A stretch of DNA of 64,000 bases from Centipeda artemidis DSM 19719 (GTDB taxonomy: Bacteria > Bacillota > Negativicutes > Selenomonadales > Selenomonadaceae): the NCBI RefSeq assembly GCF_000426665.1, contig NZ_AUFU01000002.1, forward strand, positions 119,585 through 183,584, read 5' to 3'. Below the pieces are notes generated by a model, which had not been told where the DNA came from, did not search any database, and was given only the letters and a program-made list of their open reading frames with translations. The translations under genes and the position numbers were made by a program. Positions 26,113 through 35,987 of this stretch are shown here, piece by piece (positions within the stretch are counted from its first letter, which is position 1; each line of letters starts with the position of its first letter).

Positions 26113-27446
26113 CAGCCGACCTTCTCTCCCACAATATCGTAGGTAAACCCTTGCAGCAGCCGCACTCTGACAATATCCCCGATGCAGCTCCCCACGTCGC
26201 CCTCGATGTAAATCTGCCCGTCCACCTCGGGCGCCTCGCGATAGGAACGCCCGACGGCGATACCCTGCTGCTCGCTGTCGCGCCCCTCAATGAGGACGTC
26301 GATCTCCTTGTTTTCAAGTGAAATATTGATCTCCTCGGAAATCTTGCTCTGAAGGCTCATCAGATCGTGATAACGCTCCTGCATGACCTCCTCGGACACC
26401 TTTTGACGCATGAGCGATGCCGGCGTGTCCTCCTCCTCGGAGTAGGTAAAGATTCCGAGCTTATCGAACCGCTGTGCCTCGACAAAATCGCGCAGCGCCT
26501 GATAATGCGTGTCTGTTTCTCCGGGAAATCCGACGATGAACGTCGAGCGAATCGTCACGCCCGGGATGCGCTCGCGCAGTTTTTGGATGAGCCTCTCGAT
26601 GCCCGCGCGCGTATCGGGGCGGTTCATCGAGCGCAGCACCGCGTCATGCGCGTGCTGGAGCGGGAGATCAACGTATTTGACGACCTTCGGCTCCGTGGCA
26701 AAGACCTCGATGAGCTCGTCGCTGAAATATTTCGGATAGCTGTAGAGCACGCGAATCCAGGATATTTTTTCAATCTTGGCGAGCTCCCGCAGGAGGCTTG
26801 CGAGCATCGGCTTCCGATACATGTCCAGCCCGTAGTTCGCGCTGTCCTGTGCAATGAGAACAAGCTCACGCACACCGCTCTCCGCCAGCTCACGCGCCTC
26901 GGATACGATGTCCTCCATCGCGCGGCTGCGGAACCCGCCGCGAATGAGCGGAATCGCACAGAATGCACAGCGGTGATCGCAGCCCTCCGCGATTTTCACA
27001 TAGGCGGTGTAGTTTGGCGTTGTCCGCAGTCGCGGCGTATTTGCATCGTAGATGGTATCGTCCTCGCCCGCAATCACGAGCCGGCGCCCCTTCAGCGTCT
27101 CCTCGACGACCTCCATGATGCGGCTCCATGCCCCCGTCCCGATGATGGCGTTCGCCTCCGGGATCTCGTCGAGGAGCTGCTGCCCGTAGCGCTGACCGAG
27201 GCATCCCGCCACGATGAGACTGCGGCAGCGCCCCGTCTCCTTATAATCCGCCATCCCGAGCACGGTCGTAATGGATTCTTCCTTCGCCGACTGAATGAAT
27301 GCGCAGGTATTGACGATCAGGATATCCGCCTCTGCCGGTTCCGCCGTGAGTTCGATGCCGTGCTCCCGCATGATGCCGAGCATAACCTCCGTATCCACTA
27401 AGTTCTTTGCACAACCGAGACTGATGAAACCTGCTTTCACTGACAA
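26112..27446 (-). CDS. rimO: Ribosomal protein S12 methylthiotransferase RimO
   Basis: Radical SAM enzyme that adds a methylthio group to the conserved Asp of ribosomal protein S12. 444 aa in three domains: N-terminal UPF0004 with Cys residues in ISLGCAKNLVDTEV and NTCAFIQSAKEES, the radical SAM core with CDHRCAFCAIPLIRGGFRSR, and a C-terminal TRAM domain. The ISLGCAKN start separates it from MiaB. TTG at 27446 and GTG at 27440 are both possible behind GGAGGAG. Confidence 0.96.
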   Translation of the reverse strand: MSVKAGFISLGCAKNLVDTEVMLGIMREHGIELTAEPAEADILIVNTCAFIQSAKEESITTVLGMADYKETGRCRSLIVAGCLGQRYGQQLLDEIPEANAIIGTGAWSRIMEVVEETLKGRRLVIAGEDDTIYDANTPRLRTTPNYTAYVKIAEGCDHRCAFCAIPLIRGGFRSRAMEDIVSEARELAESGVRELVLIAQDSANYGLDMYRKPMLASLLRELAKIEKISWIRVLYSYPKYFSDELIEVFATEPKVVKYVDLPLQHAHDAVLRSMNRPDTRAGIERLIQKLRERIPGVTIRSTFIVGFPGETDTHYQALRDFVEAQRFDKLGIFTYSEEEDTPASLMRQKVSEEVMQERYHDLMSLQSKISEEINISLENKEIDVLIEGRDSEQQGIAVGRSYREAPEVDGQIYIEGDVGSCIGDIVRVRLLQGFTYDIVGEKVG

Positions 27447-27471
27447 AACTCCTCCGGCTTTCGCCCCATAT

Positions 27472-28521
27472 TTATTCCCCGCTGAGCCGCACCTTTTTTA
27501 CCCAGCGATCGAGGAGCTTCTCCTTCTCTTCTTTGGTAAAATAAGGGCGACTTTGAAATATTGTAATATTTTTCCCCGCAAATGTCTGATACGCGAGCGT
27601 CGCGGGATTCGTCGTTAAAAAATAGAACCGATGTCGGGCAAGCGCGCGCTGCGCCTCGTCCGTCAGCAGCCAGTCCGCGAACTGCTCCGCCTCATGCACG
27701 TCCCGCTCCGCCGCGCGAAAGGCGATGCCTGTGCCGAATACCACGGCACACGTCCCATCCGTCGGATAGAGCACGCGAATCGGATAGTCGTCCCGCACAT
27801 AGCGCAGCGTCTCACTCAGTACCGCGATGGAGAGATCGACCTCCCCCATCCCCGCCTGACGTACCGGCGTGTGCAGATAGCGCGAATACTGCATGATCTT
27901 CGGCTGAATGCCGCGCCACATGTCAAACGCCTGCTGCTCGCCGTACTCCGCGATCATACTGTAAAGAAGATTTGCCGCCGCATCCGCCGCCATAAAATCT
28001 GTCGTGCCGATGCGGATATCGCGCTGCTGCATCAGCATCTGCCATGAATTTGGCAAATCAAGATGCGTCCGCAGATAGTCTTGATTGACCGCAAAGACGA
28101 TGGGATCATACCACACCCCCGTCCAGTATCCTTTCTCATGGCGAAAGGACGCCGGCACCTGATCACTCTTTTCCGACGCATACGGCACAAGATAGCCTGC
28201 CGCCGCGGCACGGTCGAGAACCTCCCGCTCCGCCAGCACGAGCGACGCCTTCCCGTGCCCCGTCCCCTCCGACTGCTCTTTCAGACGGTTGAATATCTCT
28301 TCGGACGGAATCTGAATGAAATTGACCCTGATATTGTGTTCTGTCTCGTACTCCTCAGTGAGCGCCATCGCCGCCTCGGTCGGCAGCGACGTGTACGCCG
28401 TGATCTCCTGCATCGACCGCCGCTCCGCACCGCGCGAATGCGACGAGAGATGCACCGACACGAGGACAGCCGTGAGCACGAGGAATACGGACACCATAAC
28501 AAGCAGCGAATATCGCCTCAT
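27472..28521 (-). CDS. Orphan extracellular solute-binding protein (iron/ion ABC type)
   Basis: A 349-aa periplasmic-binding-protein-like sequence with a hydrophobic N-terminal anchor or signal (about 5-25, no lipobox Cys). Features such as ITAYTSLPTEAAMALTEEYE, VWYDPIVFAVN, GTTDFMAADAAANLLYS and GIAFRAAERDVHEAEQFADW resemble AfuA/FutA-type Fe(III)-binding proteins. No permease or ATPase is adjacent, so it may be a stand-alone sensor or a scattered transporter part. ATG 28521 has GAGG 9 nt upstream; upstream ATGs lie in the promoter. Confidence 0.8.
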   Translation of the reverse strand: MRRYSLLVMVSVFLVLTAVLVSVHLSSHSRGAERRSMQEITAYTSLPTEAAMALTEEYETEHNIRVNFIQIPSEEIFNRLKEQSEGTGHGKASLVLAEREVLDRAAAAGYLVPYASEKSDQVPASFRHEKGYWTGVWYDPIVFAVNQDYLRTHLDLPNSWQMLMQQRDIRIGTTDFMAADAAANLLYSMIAEYGEQQAFDMWRGIQPKIMQYSRYLHTPVRQAGMGEVDLSIAVLSETLRYVRDDYPIRVLYPTDGTCAVVFGTGIAFRAAERDVHEAEQFADWLLTDEAQRALARHRFYFLTTNPATLAYQTFAGKNITIFQSRPYFTKEEKEKLLDRWVKKVRLSGE

Positions 28522-28561
28522 GTAAAATCCTCTTGCACTCATAAGCATATACCTATATGCC

Positions 28562-28590
28562 ATTATAAACAATTCGCCTTAAATTGTCTA
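28562..28590 (-). promoter_or_regulatory. Promoter of the solute-binding protein gene
   Basis: Minus strand TAGACA (28585-28590), 17-nt spacer, perfect TATAAT (28562-28567), 41 nt upstream of the start codon. It may also drive rimO-pncC and the exported proteins downstream. Confidence 0.8.
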
Positions 28591-28672
28591 TTTTTATCCT
28601 GCAAAAACATATCGCACGCGCCGACGCGCCGTGTACATCTACTACCGACGTGTAAATATGCGATCCCAAATC

Positions 28673-28708
28673 AAAAATGGCGTCCCCATTCTGGCAATGA
28701 GGACGCCG
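28673..28708 (-). terminator. Intrinsic terminator of the transketolase pair
   Basis: Minus strand GGCGTCCTCATT pairs with AATGGGGACGCC (one mismatch), followed by ATTTTTGATTT, 14 nt after the stop. Confidence 0.85.
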
Positions 28709-28721
28709 CAGTGATTTTATC

Positions 28722-29663
28722 TTACTTTTTGCAGAACGTCCGCGTCTGTTCCACGATATGATCGGCGGTGAGTCCGAACTGCTCAAGCAGCGCGGCAGCG
28801 GGTCCCGAGTGACCAAATTCGTCGTTCACGCCGATGCGGTGCACGGGGACGGGACAGTGCTCGGCGACTGCGGCGCAGACTGCTTCGCCGAGACCGCCGA
28901 TGATGTTGTGCTCTTCGACGGTGATGATCCGACTGCATTCGCGCGCCGCCTTAACGACGAGTTCCTCGTCGAGCGGCTTAATCGTTGCCATATTGATGAC
29001 GCGCGCCTTGATGCCCGTCTCTGCAAGCCGCTTCCCCGCTTCGATTGCCTCCGGGACGAGAATGCCCGTCGCGATGAGGGCGACATCCGTTCCCTCCTGC
29101 AAAACCTCTCCCTTGCCGACGGTAAATGTAAACGACTCGTCGTGATAGACGGGCGTTGCGGCGCGTCCGAAGCGAATATAGACGGGTCCTTCCATTTCAT
29201 ACGCCGCGTGAACCATCTTGCGCGCTTCGACATCATCCGAAGGACACATGACGGTCATGCCCGGAATGGTGCGCATGAGTCCGAAATCCTCGCAGCACTG
29301 ATGCGACGCGCCGTCCTCGCCGACCGAGATGCCGCCGTGCGTGGCGCATATCTTCACGTTCAGATGCGGATAACCGATCGTGTTGCGCACCTGCTCGTAG
29401 GCACGCCCCGCCGCGAACATCGCAAATGTGGAGACGAAGGGGACGAGCCCCATCGTCGAAAGCCCCGCGCCGACGTCGACCATGTTGCACTCTGCGATGC
29501 CGCAGTTGAAATGCCGGTCGGGAAACGCTTTTTTGAACGTCCCACTCTTCGTCGCCCCCGCGAGATCGGCATCGAGCACGACGATGTTCTTATGATTTTG
29601 TCCGAGTTCTACGAGTGCATTGCCGTAGCTGTCACGCGTTGCGATTTTCTTTACGTCCGCCAT
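28722..29663 (-). CDS. Transketolase, C-terminal subunit
   Basis: Pyrimidine-binding and C-terminal domains of a split transketolase (313 aa) of the pentose phosphate pathway. Visible are VVLDADLAGATKSGTF, the catalytic-type NCGIAECNMVDVGAGL with the cofactor-activating Glu, and HGGISVGEDGASHQ. It needs the preceding N-terminal subunit to form the thiamine diphosphate site. ATG 29663 (SD GGAGG 7 nt upstream) is preferred to ATG 29669, which sits one base from the SD. Confidence 0.93.
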   Translation of the reverse strand: MADVKKIATRDSYGNALVELGQNHKNIVVLDADLAGATKSGTFKKAFPDRHFNCGIAECNMVDVGAGLSTMGLVPFVSTFAMFAAGRAYEQVRNTIGYPHLNVKICATHGGISVGEDGASHQCCEDFGLMRTIPGMTVMCPSDDVEARKMVHAAYEMEGPVYIRFGRAATPVYHDESFTFTVGKGEVLQEGTDVALIATGILVPEAIEAGKRLAETGIKARVINMATIKPLDEELVVKAARECSRIITVEEHNIIGGLGEAVCAAVAEHCPVPVHRIGVNDEFGHSGPAAALLEQFGLTADHIVEQTRTFCKK

Positions 29664-29665
29664 GG

Positions 29666-30520
29666 TCATGCCTCCTCCTCGATGCGTCTGCGAATTGCGG
29701 CGAGTTCTTCCAGTCCCTTAGCGAGCTCCTCGTCGTTCGGCGCTTTGCCGTGCCATCCCGCATTGTTCTCCATAAAGGAGATGTCCTTGCCCTTCACCGT
29801 CCGCATGAGGATCACGGTTGGCTTCCCGCTGCCGTGATTCTCCCGGAACGTGCGGAACGCACCCTCGAGTGCGTCATAATCATGCCCGTCAATCGTTACC
29901 ACATGACAGCCGAATGCTTCGAACTTTTGATCAATCGGCGCTGTATTCATGACGTCCTTCGTCGCACCGTCGATTTGAAGCCCGTTGACGTCAACGGTCA
30001 GGCAGAGATTGTCGAGTCTGTAGTGCGCGGAGAACATCGTCGCCTCCCACACCTGCCCCTCCGCCAGCTCGCCGTCGCCGAGCAGTGCGTAGACGTTGAT
30101 GTCCCGACCGAGATACTTTGCGCCCTTTGCCATGCCCGCCGCCGCCGAGATGCCCTGTCCGAGCGATCCCGTGGACATATCGACGCCCGGCGTGAGGTTC
30201 ATATTCGGATGTCCCTGCAGGCGAGACCCGATATGTCGGAGCGTCAGTAGTTCCTCCACGGGAAAGAACCCGCGATTGGCGAGCGTCGCGTAGAGCCCGG
30301 GCGCAACGTGCCCTTTGGAGAGGACAAAGCGGTCGCGTGCGGGATCCTGCGGATTCTTCGGATCGATGCGCAGCTCCTTGTTATACAGATATGTAAAATA
30401 CTCCGTGGACGACAGCGAGCCGCCCGGATGTCCGCTCTTTGCCGCATGTGTGCCGCGCAGGATGCCCTCGCGCACGTTTACCGCGAAAAGCCGCAGTTCT
30501 TTCTTCTCAGTTGGTGTCAT
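29666..30520 (-). CDS. Transketolase, N-terminal subunit
   Basis: Thiamine diphosphate-binding half of the split transketolase, 284 aa. KSGHPGGSLSSTEYFTYLY (about 23-41) and the TPP/metal motif GDGELAEGQVWEATMFSAHY followed by VDVNGLQIDG are typical. AGGAGGAG precedes ATG 30520. Two-gene operon with its own promoter and terminator. Confidence 0.93.
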   Translation of the reverse strand: MTPTEKKELRLFAVNVREGILRGTHAAKSGHPGGSLSSTEYFTYLYNKELRIDPKNPQDPARDRFVLSKGHVAPGLYATLANRGFFPVEELLTLRHIGSRLQGHPNMNLTPGVDMSTGSLGQGISAAAGMAKGAKYLGRDINVYALLGDGELAEGQVWEATMFSAHYRLDNLCLTVDVNGLQIDGATKDVMNTAPIDQKFEAFGCHVVTIDGHDYDALEGAFRTFRENHGSGKPTVILMRTVKGKDISFMENNAGWHGKAPNDEELAKGLEELAAIRRRIEEEA

Positions 30521-30568
30521 AAAACTCCTCCTCGGTCAAGAACAAATAGCCTCATGTGATCCTATCTG

Positions 30569-30597
30569 ATTCTATCGCTTTTTGTCCATAGACGCAA
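30569..30597 (-). promoter_or_regulatory. Candidate promoter of the transketolase operon
   Basis: Minus strand TTGCGT (30592-30597), 17 nt, TAGAAT (30569-30574), 49 nt upstream of the start. The -35 matches consensus only in its first three bases. Confidence 0.5.
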
Positions 30598-30638
30598 GCC
30601 CAAACATCATAGGAATCTCGCTCGTATACAGACAAAAT

Positions 30639-30668
30639 AAAAAACCGCCTCCTCGCAAGACGGTTTTC
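30639..30668 (-). terminator. Intrinsic terminator of rnj
   Basis: Minus strand AAAACCGTC, loop, GGCGGTTTT and a T-rich tail (TTTTTTATTTT) just after the rnj stop. Confidence 0.85.
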
Positions 30669-30675
30669 CGATTGA

Positions 30676-32364
30676 TTACACTTCGATGATGATGGGGAGA
30701 ATCATCGGGCGGCGGCGCGTCTTATCAAAAAGATAGCGGCTGAGCGCGTCGCGCACGTTGGATTTGATGGCCGACCATTCGCGGACGTTCTCGTCCTCGC
30801 AGCGATCGAGCGCCTGCTGTACACGTGCGCGTGCCTCATCCATCAGCGCTTCCGACTCGCGCACATAGACGAACCCGCGCGAGACAATATCGGGTCCCGA
30901 GACGACACGGTTCGACTGGCGATCCATCGCCACCACGATGATGAGAATGCCGTCCTGAGAGAGCTGACGACGGTCGCGCAGAACGATATTGCCCACGTCG
31001 CCGACCCCGAGCCCGTCCACCATGACCATGCCTGCCTGCACGCGCCCGGCGACCTGCCCCTTTTCCTTCGTGAACTCGAGGATCTGACCGTTCTCGCTGA
31101 TGAAGATATTTTCCTTCGGCATGCCGAGCTCGCGCGCGAGCTCCGCGTGCTGTACGAGATGATGGTACTCGCCGTGCACGGGCATGAAGAATTTCGGACG
31201 TACGAGGTTGTGCATCAGCTTGAGCTCTTCGCGGCTGCCGTGCCCCGATACATGGATGCCCTTATCGCGCCCGTAGATCACGTTCGCGCCGAGCTTCATG
31301 AGGTTGTCGACTGTCTTTGAAACGAGCTTTTCATTGCCCGGAATCGGCGTCGCCGAAATGATGACCGTATCGCCGGGGACGATCGTGATTTTGCGGTGAT
31401 CCGAGGTCGACATGCGCGAGAGCGCGGACATCGGTTCGCCCTGACTGCCCGTCGTCACGACGACGATCTGATCGGGGCGGAAATTATTAACCTCGTCGAT
31501 GCTGATGATCGTGCCCTCTGGCGCGGTGAGATAGCCGAGTTCGAGCGAAATGCCGACCACGTTCTCCATACTGCGCCCGAGCACGGCGACGCGCCGCTTG
31601 TACTTGACGGCAGTGTCGATGACCTGCTGAATGCGGTGCACATTCGAGGAGAAACTCGCAACGATGATGCGCCCGCGCACATTGTGGAACGACTTGTCCA
31701 GTGCCGCGCCAACCGTACGCTCGCTCGGCGTATGCCCCTCGCGCTCCGCGTTCGTGCTGTCCGCGAGCAGAAGGAGCACTCCTTTGTTGCCAAGATCTGA
31801 GAAACGGCGGAAATCGGTCATCTGCCCGTCCACCGGCGTATAGTCCAGTTTGAAGTCGCCCGTGTGAACGATCATGCCGACCGGCGTCTTGATGGAAAGC
31901 CCAACCGCATCGGGAATGGAGTGGTTGACACGGATAAAGCCCACGCTGAAACATCCGATGTTGATGATGTCCCCCGCCATCACAGAGTGCAGATTGCTCG
32001 AATCGACGCCGTTTTCCTTAAGACGTCCCTCAAGAATACCGAGCGTCAGACGCGTGCCGTAGACCGGCACGGGGATCTGCTTCATCACATACGGGAGCGC
32101 CCCGATATGATCCTCATGTCCGTGCGTCAGGACGATCGCCTTCACCATGTCCTTGTTTTCGATCAGATAGGTGATGTCCGGGATGACGAGGTCGATGCCG
32201 AGCATGTCCTCCTCTGGGAACATGAGTCCCGAGTCGATGACGATGATCTCGTCGTCCACGCGGATGGCGGTCATGTTCTTTCCGATTTCGCCAAGTCCGC
32301 CGAGCGGTATGATCTGCACCTTCTGCGCATCTTTCCCGCGATTGCCGCTATGATTTAACGCCAA
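30676..32364 (-). CDS. rnjA: Ribonuclease J
   Basis: Metallo-beta-lactamase/beta-CASP exo- and endoribonuclease central to mRNA decay and rRNA maturation in many Firmicutes. 562 aa; the start VQIIPLGGLGEIGKNMTAI, the zinc motif THGHEDHIGALPY (about 72-84), later HTGDFKLDYTPVDG, SGHGSREELKLMHNLVRPKF and the beta-CASP DSTNAEREGHTPSE are all present. I assign a TTG start at 32364 because GGAGG is 8 nt upstream. A GTG-initiated form from 32403 would begin before that site. A long structured leader precedes it. Confidence 0.95.
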   Translation of the reverse strand: MALNHSGNRGKDAQKVQIIPLGGLGEIGKNMTAIRVDDEIIVIDSGLMFPEEDMLGIDLVIPDITYLIENKDMVKAIVLTHGHEDHIGALPYVMKQIPVPVYGTRLTLGILEGRLKENGVDSSNLHSVMAGDIINIGCFSVGFIRVNHSIPDAVGLSIKTPVGMIVHTGDFKLDYTPVDGQMTDFRRFSDLGNKGVLLLLADSTNAEREGHTPSERTVGAALDKSFHNVRGRIIVASFSSNVHRIQQVIDTAVKYKRRVAVLGRSMENVVGISLELGYLTAPEGTIISIDEVNNFRPDQIVVVTTGSQGEPMSALSRMSTSDHRKITIVPGDTVIISATPIPGNEKLVSKTVDNLMKLGANVIYGRDKGIHVSGHGSREELKLMHNLVRPKFFMPVHGEYHHLVQHAELARELGMPKENIFISENGQILEFTKEKGQVAGRVQAGMVMVDGLGVGDVGNIVLRDRRQLSQDGILIIVVAMDRQSNRVVSGPDIVSRGFVYVRESEALMDEARARVQQALDRCEDENVREWSAIKSNVRDALSRYLFDKTRRRPMILPIIIEV

Positions 32365-32614
32365 AAAAAGCACCTCCAAAAAAACTATGGGATTTCCGTT
32401 CACTTGATCCCATGTGAAAAAATATTATGATTGCAAATATCGATCATGAAATCAGAATTCATCCGCACGAAAAAACCGGCGACAAGGTAATTATCTCCTC
32501 CATTTGTCGCCACAGATGGGAGAAAGCCGCGCCCCTATCGCTACGAAAAGAGACGACCGCATAGCGATACCGAGAGCGGCATATAAAATTATCCGATCCA
32601 TTCACTTAGTCGTT
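32365..32614 (-). ncRNA. Structured 5' leader of rnj, candidate attenuator
   Basis: The predicted transcript start near 32608 leaves about 240 nt before rnj. The leader contains CCGC/GCGG and TATCGCTA/TAGCGATA pairings at about 32536-32578, then two mutually exclusive hairpins: a terminator (32468-32511) and an alternative hairpin (32495-32522). This is the architecture of a riboswitch or protein-controlled attenuator, but it matches no class I can name. Confidence 0.55.
32468..32511 (-). terminator. Leader terminator upstream of rnj
   Basis: Minus strand GGCGACAA pairs perfectly with TTGTCGCC around an 18-nt loop that holds GGAGGAG, followed by GGTTTTTT. About 105 nt remain between it and the rnj start, so it should act by premature termination. 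Confidence 0.65.
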
Positions 32615-32643
32615 ATTCTACCATTATGATACCAACTTTGCAA
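32615..32643 (-). promoter_or_regulatory. Promoter of the rnj leader
   Basis: Minus strand TTGCAA (32638-32643), 17 nt, TAGAAT (32615-32620). Confidence 0.65.
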
Positions 32644-32652
32644 ATAAAATTT

Positions 32653-32693
32653 ATAAAAGGCATGTCCCGCGCGAGGACATGCCTTTTATCAAT
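32653..32693 (-). terminator. Intrinsic terminator of the outer-membrane protein gene
   Basis: AAAAGGCATGTCC, loop, GGACATGCCTTTT with T-rich flanks; strong on both strands, 15 nt after the stop at 32707. Confidence 0.88.
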
Positions 32694-32706
32694 ACCTTTT
32701 TCGATG

Positions 32707-33213
32707 TTAAAAATGCATCGTGACGCCGACACCGACGCCGTTTTCACGGCTGCCGTGATCCGGCTTGAAGTTGTGATAGTTCACGTTAAGGTCTAGATTG
32801 GCAATCAGCGATTTGTTGAGACCGACCTGCGCCTCGTTGAAGTCCTTGCCCGCCACATAGGACGCATAGGCGTTGAACCCGAGCACGGTCGGCGTACTGA
32901 GACCGATACCTGCAAAGGCGTTGTTCTTATCCCCCGACTGCTTCATGTTCCAGCGATAGCCGCCAATCAGGCGGATATTTTGGTCAAGCACATTGTACTG
33001 GAGGTAGGCATCCTTCGGATTGCCGTATTCGTCACGGTCATTGCGCGAGACGCCGATCGTGAGCTCATCCGTAGCCTTGTGCTCAATGAAGGCTTCCTTC
33101 GTCCCAACGCCGACGGCAGTGTGATGCGTACCGATGTGATTGATCGGCGCCGCCATTGCTGCGGACGTCAGCGACAGTCCGAGCGCTGCGGCGAGAAATG
33201 CATATTTCTTCAT
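32707..33213 (-). CDS. Small outer-membrane beta-barrel-like protein
   Basis: A 168-aa protein with a signal peptide (MKKYAFLAAALGLSLTSAAM, cleavage after MAA or AAP). The mature part alternates polar and hydrophobic residues (DAYLQYNVLDQNIRLIGGYR; LGFNAYASYVAGKDF) and ends in VGVGVTMHF. A terminal Phe preceded by alternating hydrophobics is the usual BamA-recognised signal of outer-membrane barrels. About 140 mature residues would suit an eight-strand barrel. Function unknown. AAAGGAGG upstream; monocistronic with a strong terminator. Confidence 0.8.
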   Translation of the reverse strand: MKKYAFLAAALGLSLTSAAMAAPINHIGTHHTAVGVGTKEAFIEHKATDELTIGVSRNDRDEYGNPKDAYLQYNVLDQNIRLIGGYRWNMKQSGDKNNAFAGIGLSTPTVLGFNAYASYVAGKDFNEAQVGLNKSLIANLDLNVNYHNFKPDHGSRENGVGVGVTMHF

Positions 33214-33327
33214 GGTAAATCCTCCTTTCCGCGTATACTTCCATCATACTTTTGCCATTTTAGACGTCTCTTAGTATGTCATTATATTTCATGTATATTG
33301 AGCAGTTCATCATAAAAAAGTGATGAA

Positions 33328-34748
<1,421 letters not shown>

Positions 34749-34752
<4 letters not shown>

Positions 34753-35963
34753 TTGCCCTGCGCCTCCTGCATGAGCGCGCGCACCTTGAGCGGGAGTCCG
34801 AAGAGATTGATGAATCCCGTCGCGTCCGCTTGATTGTATACGTCGTCATGCTCGAACGTGACAAATTCCTTGCTGTAGAGCGAGTACGGCGACGCTGCGC
34901 CCGCCGAGATGATGTTGCCCTTGTAGAGCTTGAGCCGCACCTCGCCCGTCACGGTCTCCTGCGTGCTGTCAACGAACGCCGCGAGCGCTTCGCGGAGCTG
35001 GCAGAACCACATGCCGTCGTAGACAAGCTCGCCGTAGCGGATGGCGACGCTCTCCTTGTAATGGAATGTCGCACGGTCGAGACAGAGGTATTCGAGTTCC
35101 CGATGCGCGTAGTAGAGAATTGATCCGCCCGGGTTCTCATAGACGCCGCGCGACTTCATCCCAACGAGACGGTTCTCGCAGATGTCCACGATGCCGACAC
35201 CATTGCGCGCGCCGATTTCATTCAGTTTCGTCAGGAGCTCCACCGCGCCGAGCTTTTCTCCGTTCACGGCGACAGGGATGCCCTTCTCAAACGAAACGCT
35301 GACGTACTCGGGCGCATCCGGCGCATCCTCCGGCGCGCACGAGATGAGGAACATGCTGTTCTTCGGCTCGTTGGCGGGATCCTCAAGGTCGGAGCCTTCG
35401 TGCGAGAGATGCCAAATATTGCGGTCCATGCTGTAGGTCTTGTTCTCGGTCGCAACGGGGATGCCGTGCTTCTTCGCATATTCGATCTCCGCCGTGCGCG
35501 AATCGAGATCCCATTCACGCCACGGCGCGATGATTTCAAGATTCGGCGCGAGCGCCTTGACGGTCAGCTCGAAACGCACCTGATCGTTCCCCTTGCCCGT
35601 CGCACCGTGAGCAATCGCATCCGCCCCCTCTTTTTTCGCGATCTCGACGAGCGCCTTTGCGATCACGGGACGTGCAAACGAGGTGCCAAGCAGATATTTT
35701 CCCTCGTAGACCGCACCCGCCTTGAGCGTCGGCCACACATACTCCTCGAGGAACTCCCGCGTAAGATCGACGATATGCACCTTCGACGCACCGGAGGCGA
35801 GCGCCTTGTCGTGTACGGGCGCAAGCTCCTCCCCCTGCCCGATGTCGGCGCAGACGGCGATGACCTCGCAGCCGTTGTAATGCTCTTTGAGCCACGGGAT
35901 GATGACCGAGGTGTCCAGACCGCCGGAATACGCGAGAACTACTTTTTTAATCTGCTTTGCCAT
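34749..35963 (-). CDS. argG: Argininosuccinate synthase
   Basis: ATP-dependent condensation of citrulline and aspartate. 404 aa; P-loop-like [19 protein letters not shown] (about 10-28), [13 protein letters not shown] and [18 protein letters not shown] are family motifs. ATG 35963 has GGAG upstream; the ATG three codons earlier overlaps the site. It lies 24 nt after argF. Confidence 0.97.
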
Positions 35964-35987
35964 GAAAAACAACTCCTTAAAAATATA

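Noticed and set aside
33306..33327. Perfect TTCATCA/TGATGAA palindrome after argH as terminator
   Set aside because: The T run lies in the loop rather than after the stem, and the stem is AT-rich; more likely a chance repeat or weak site.
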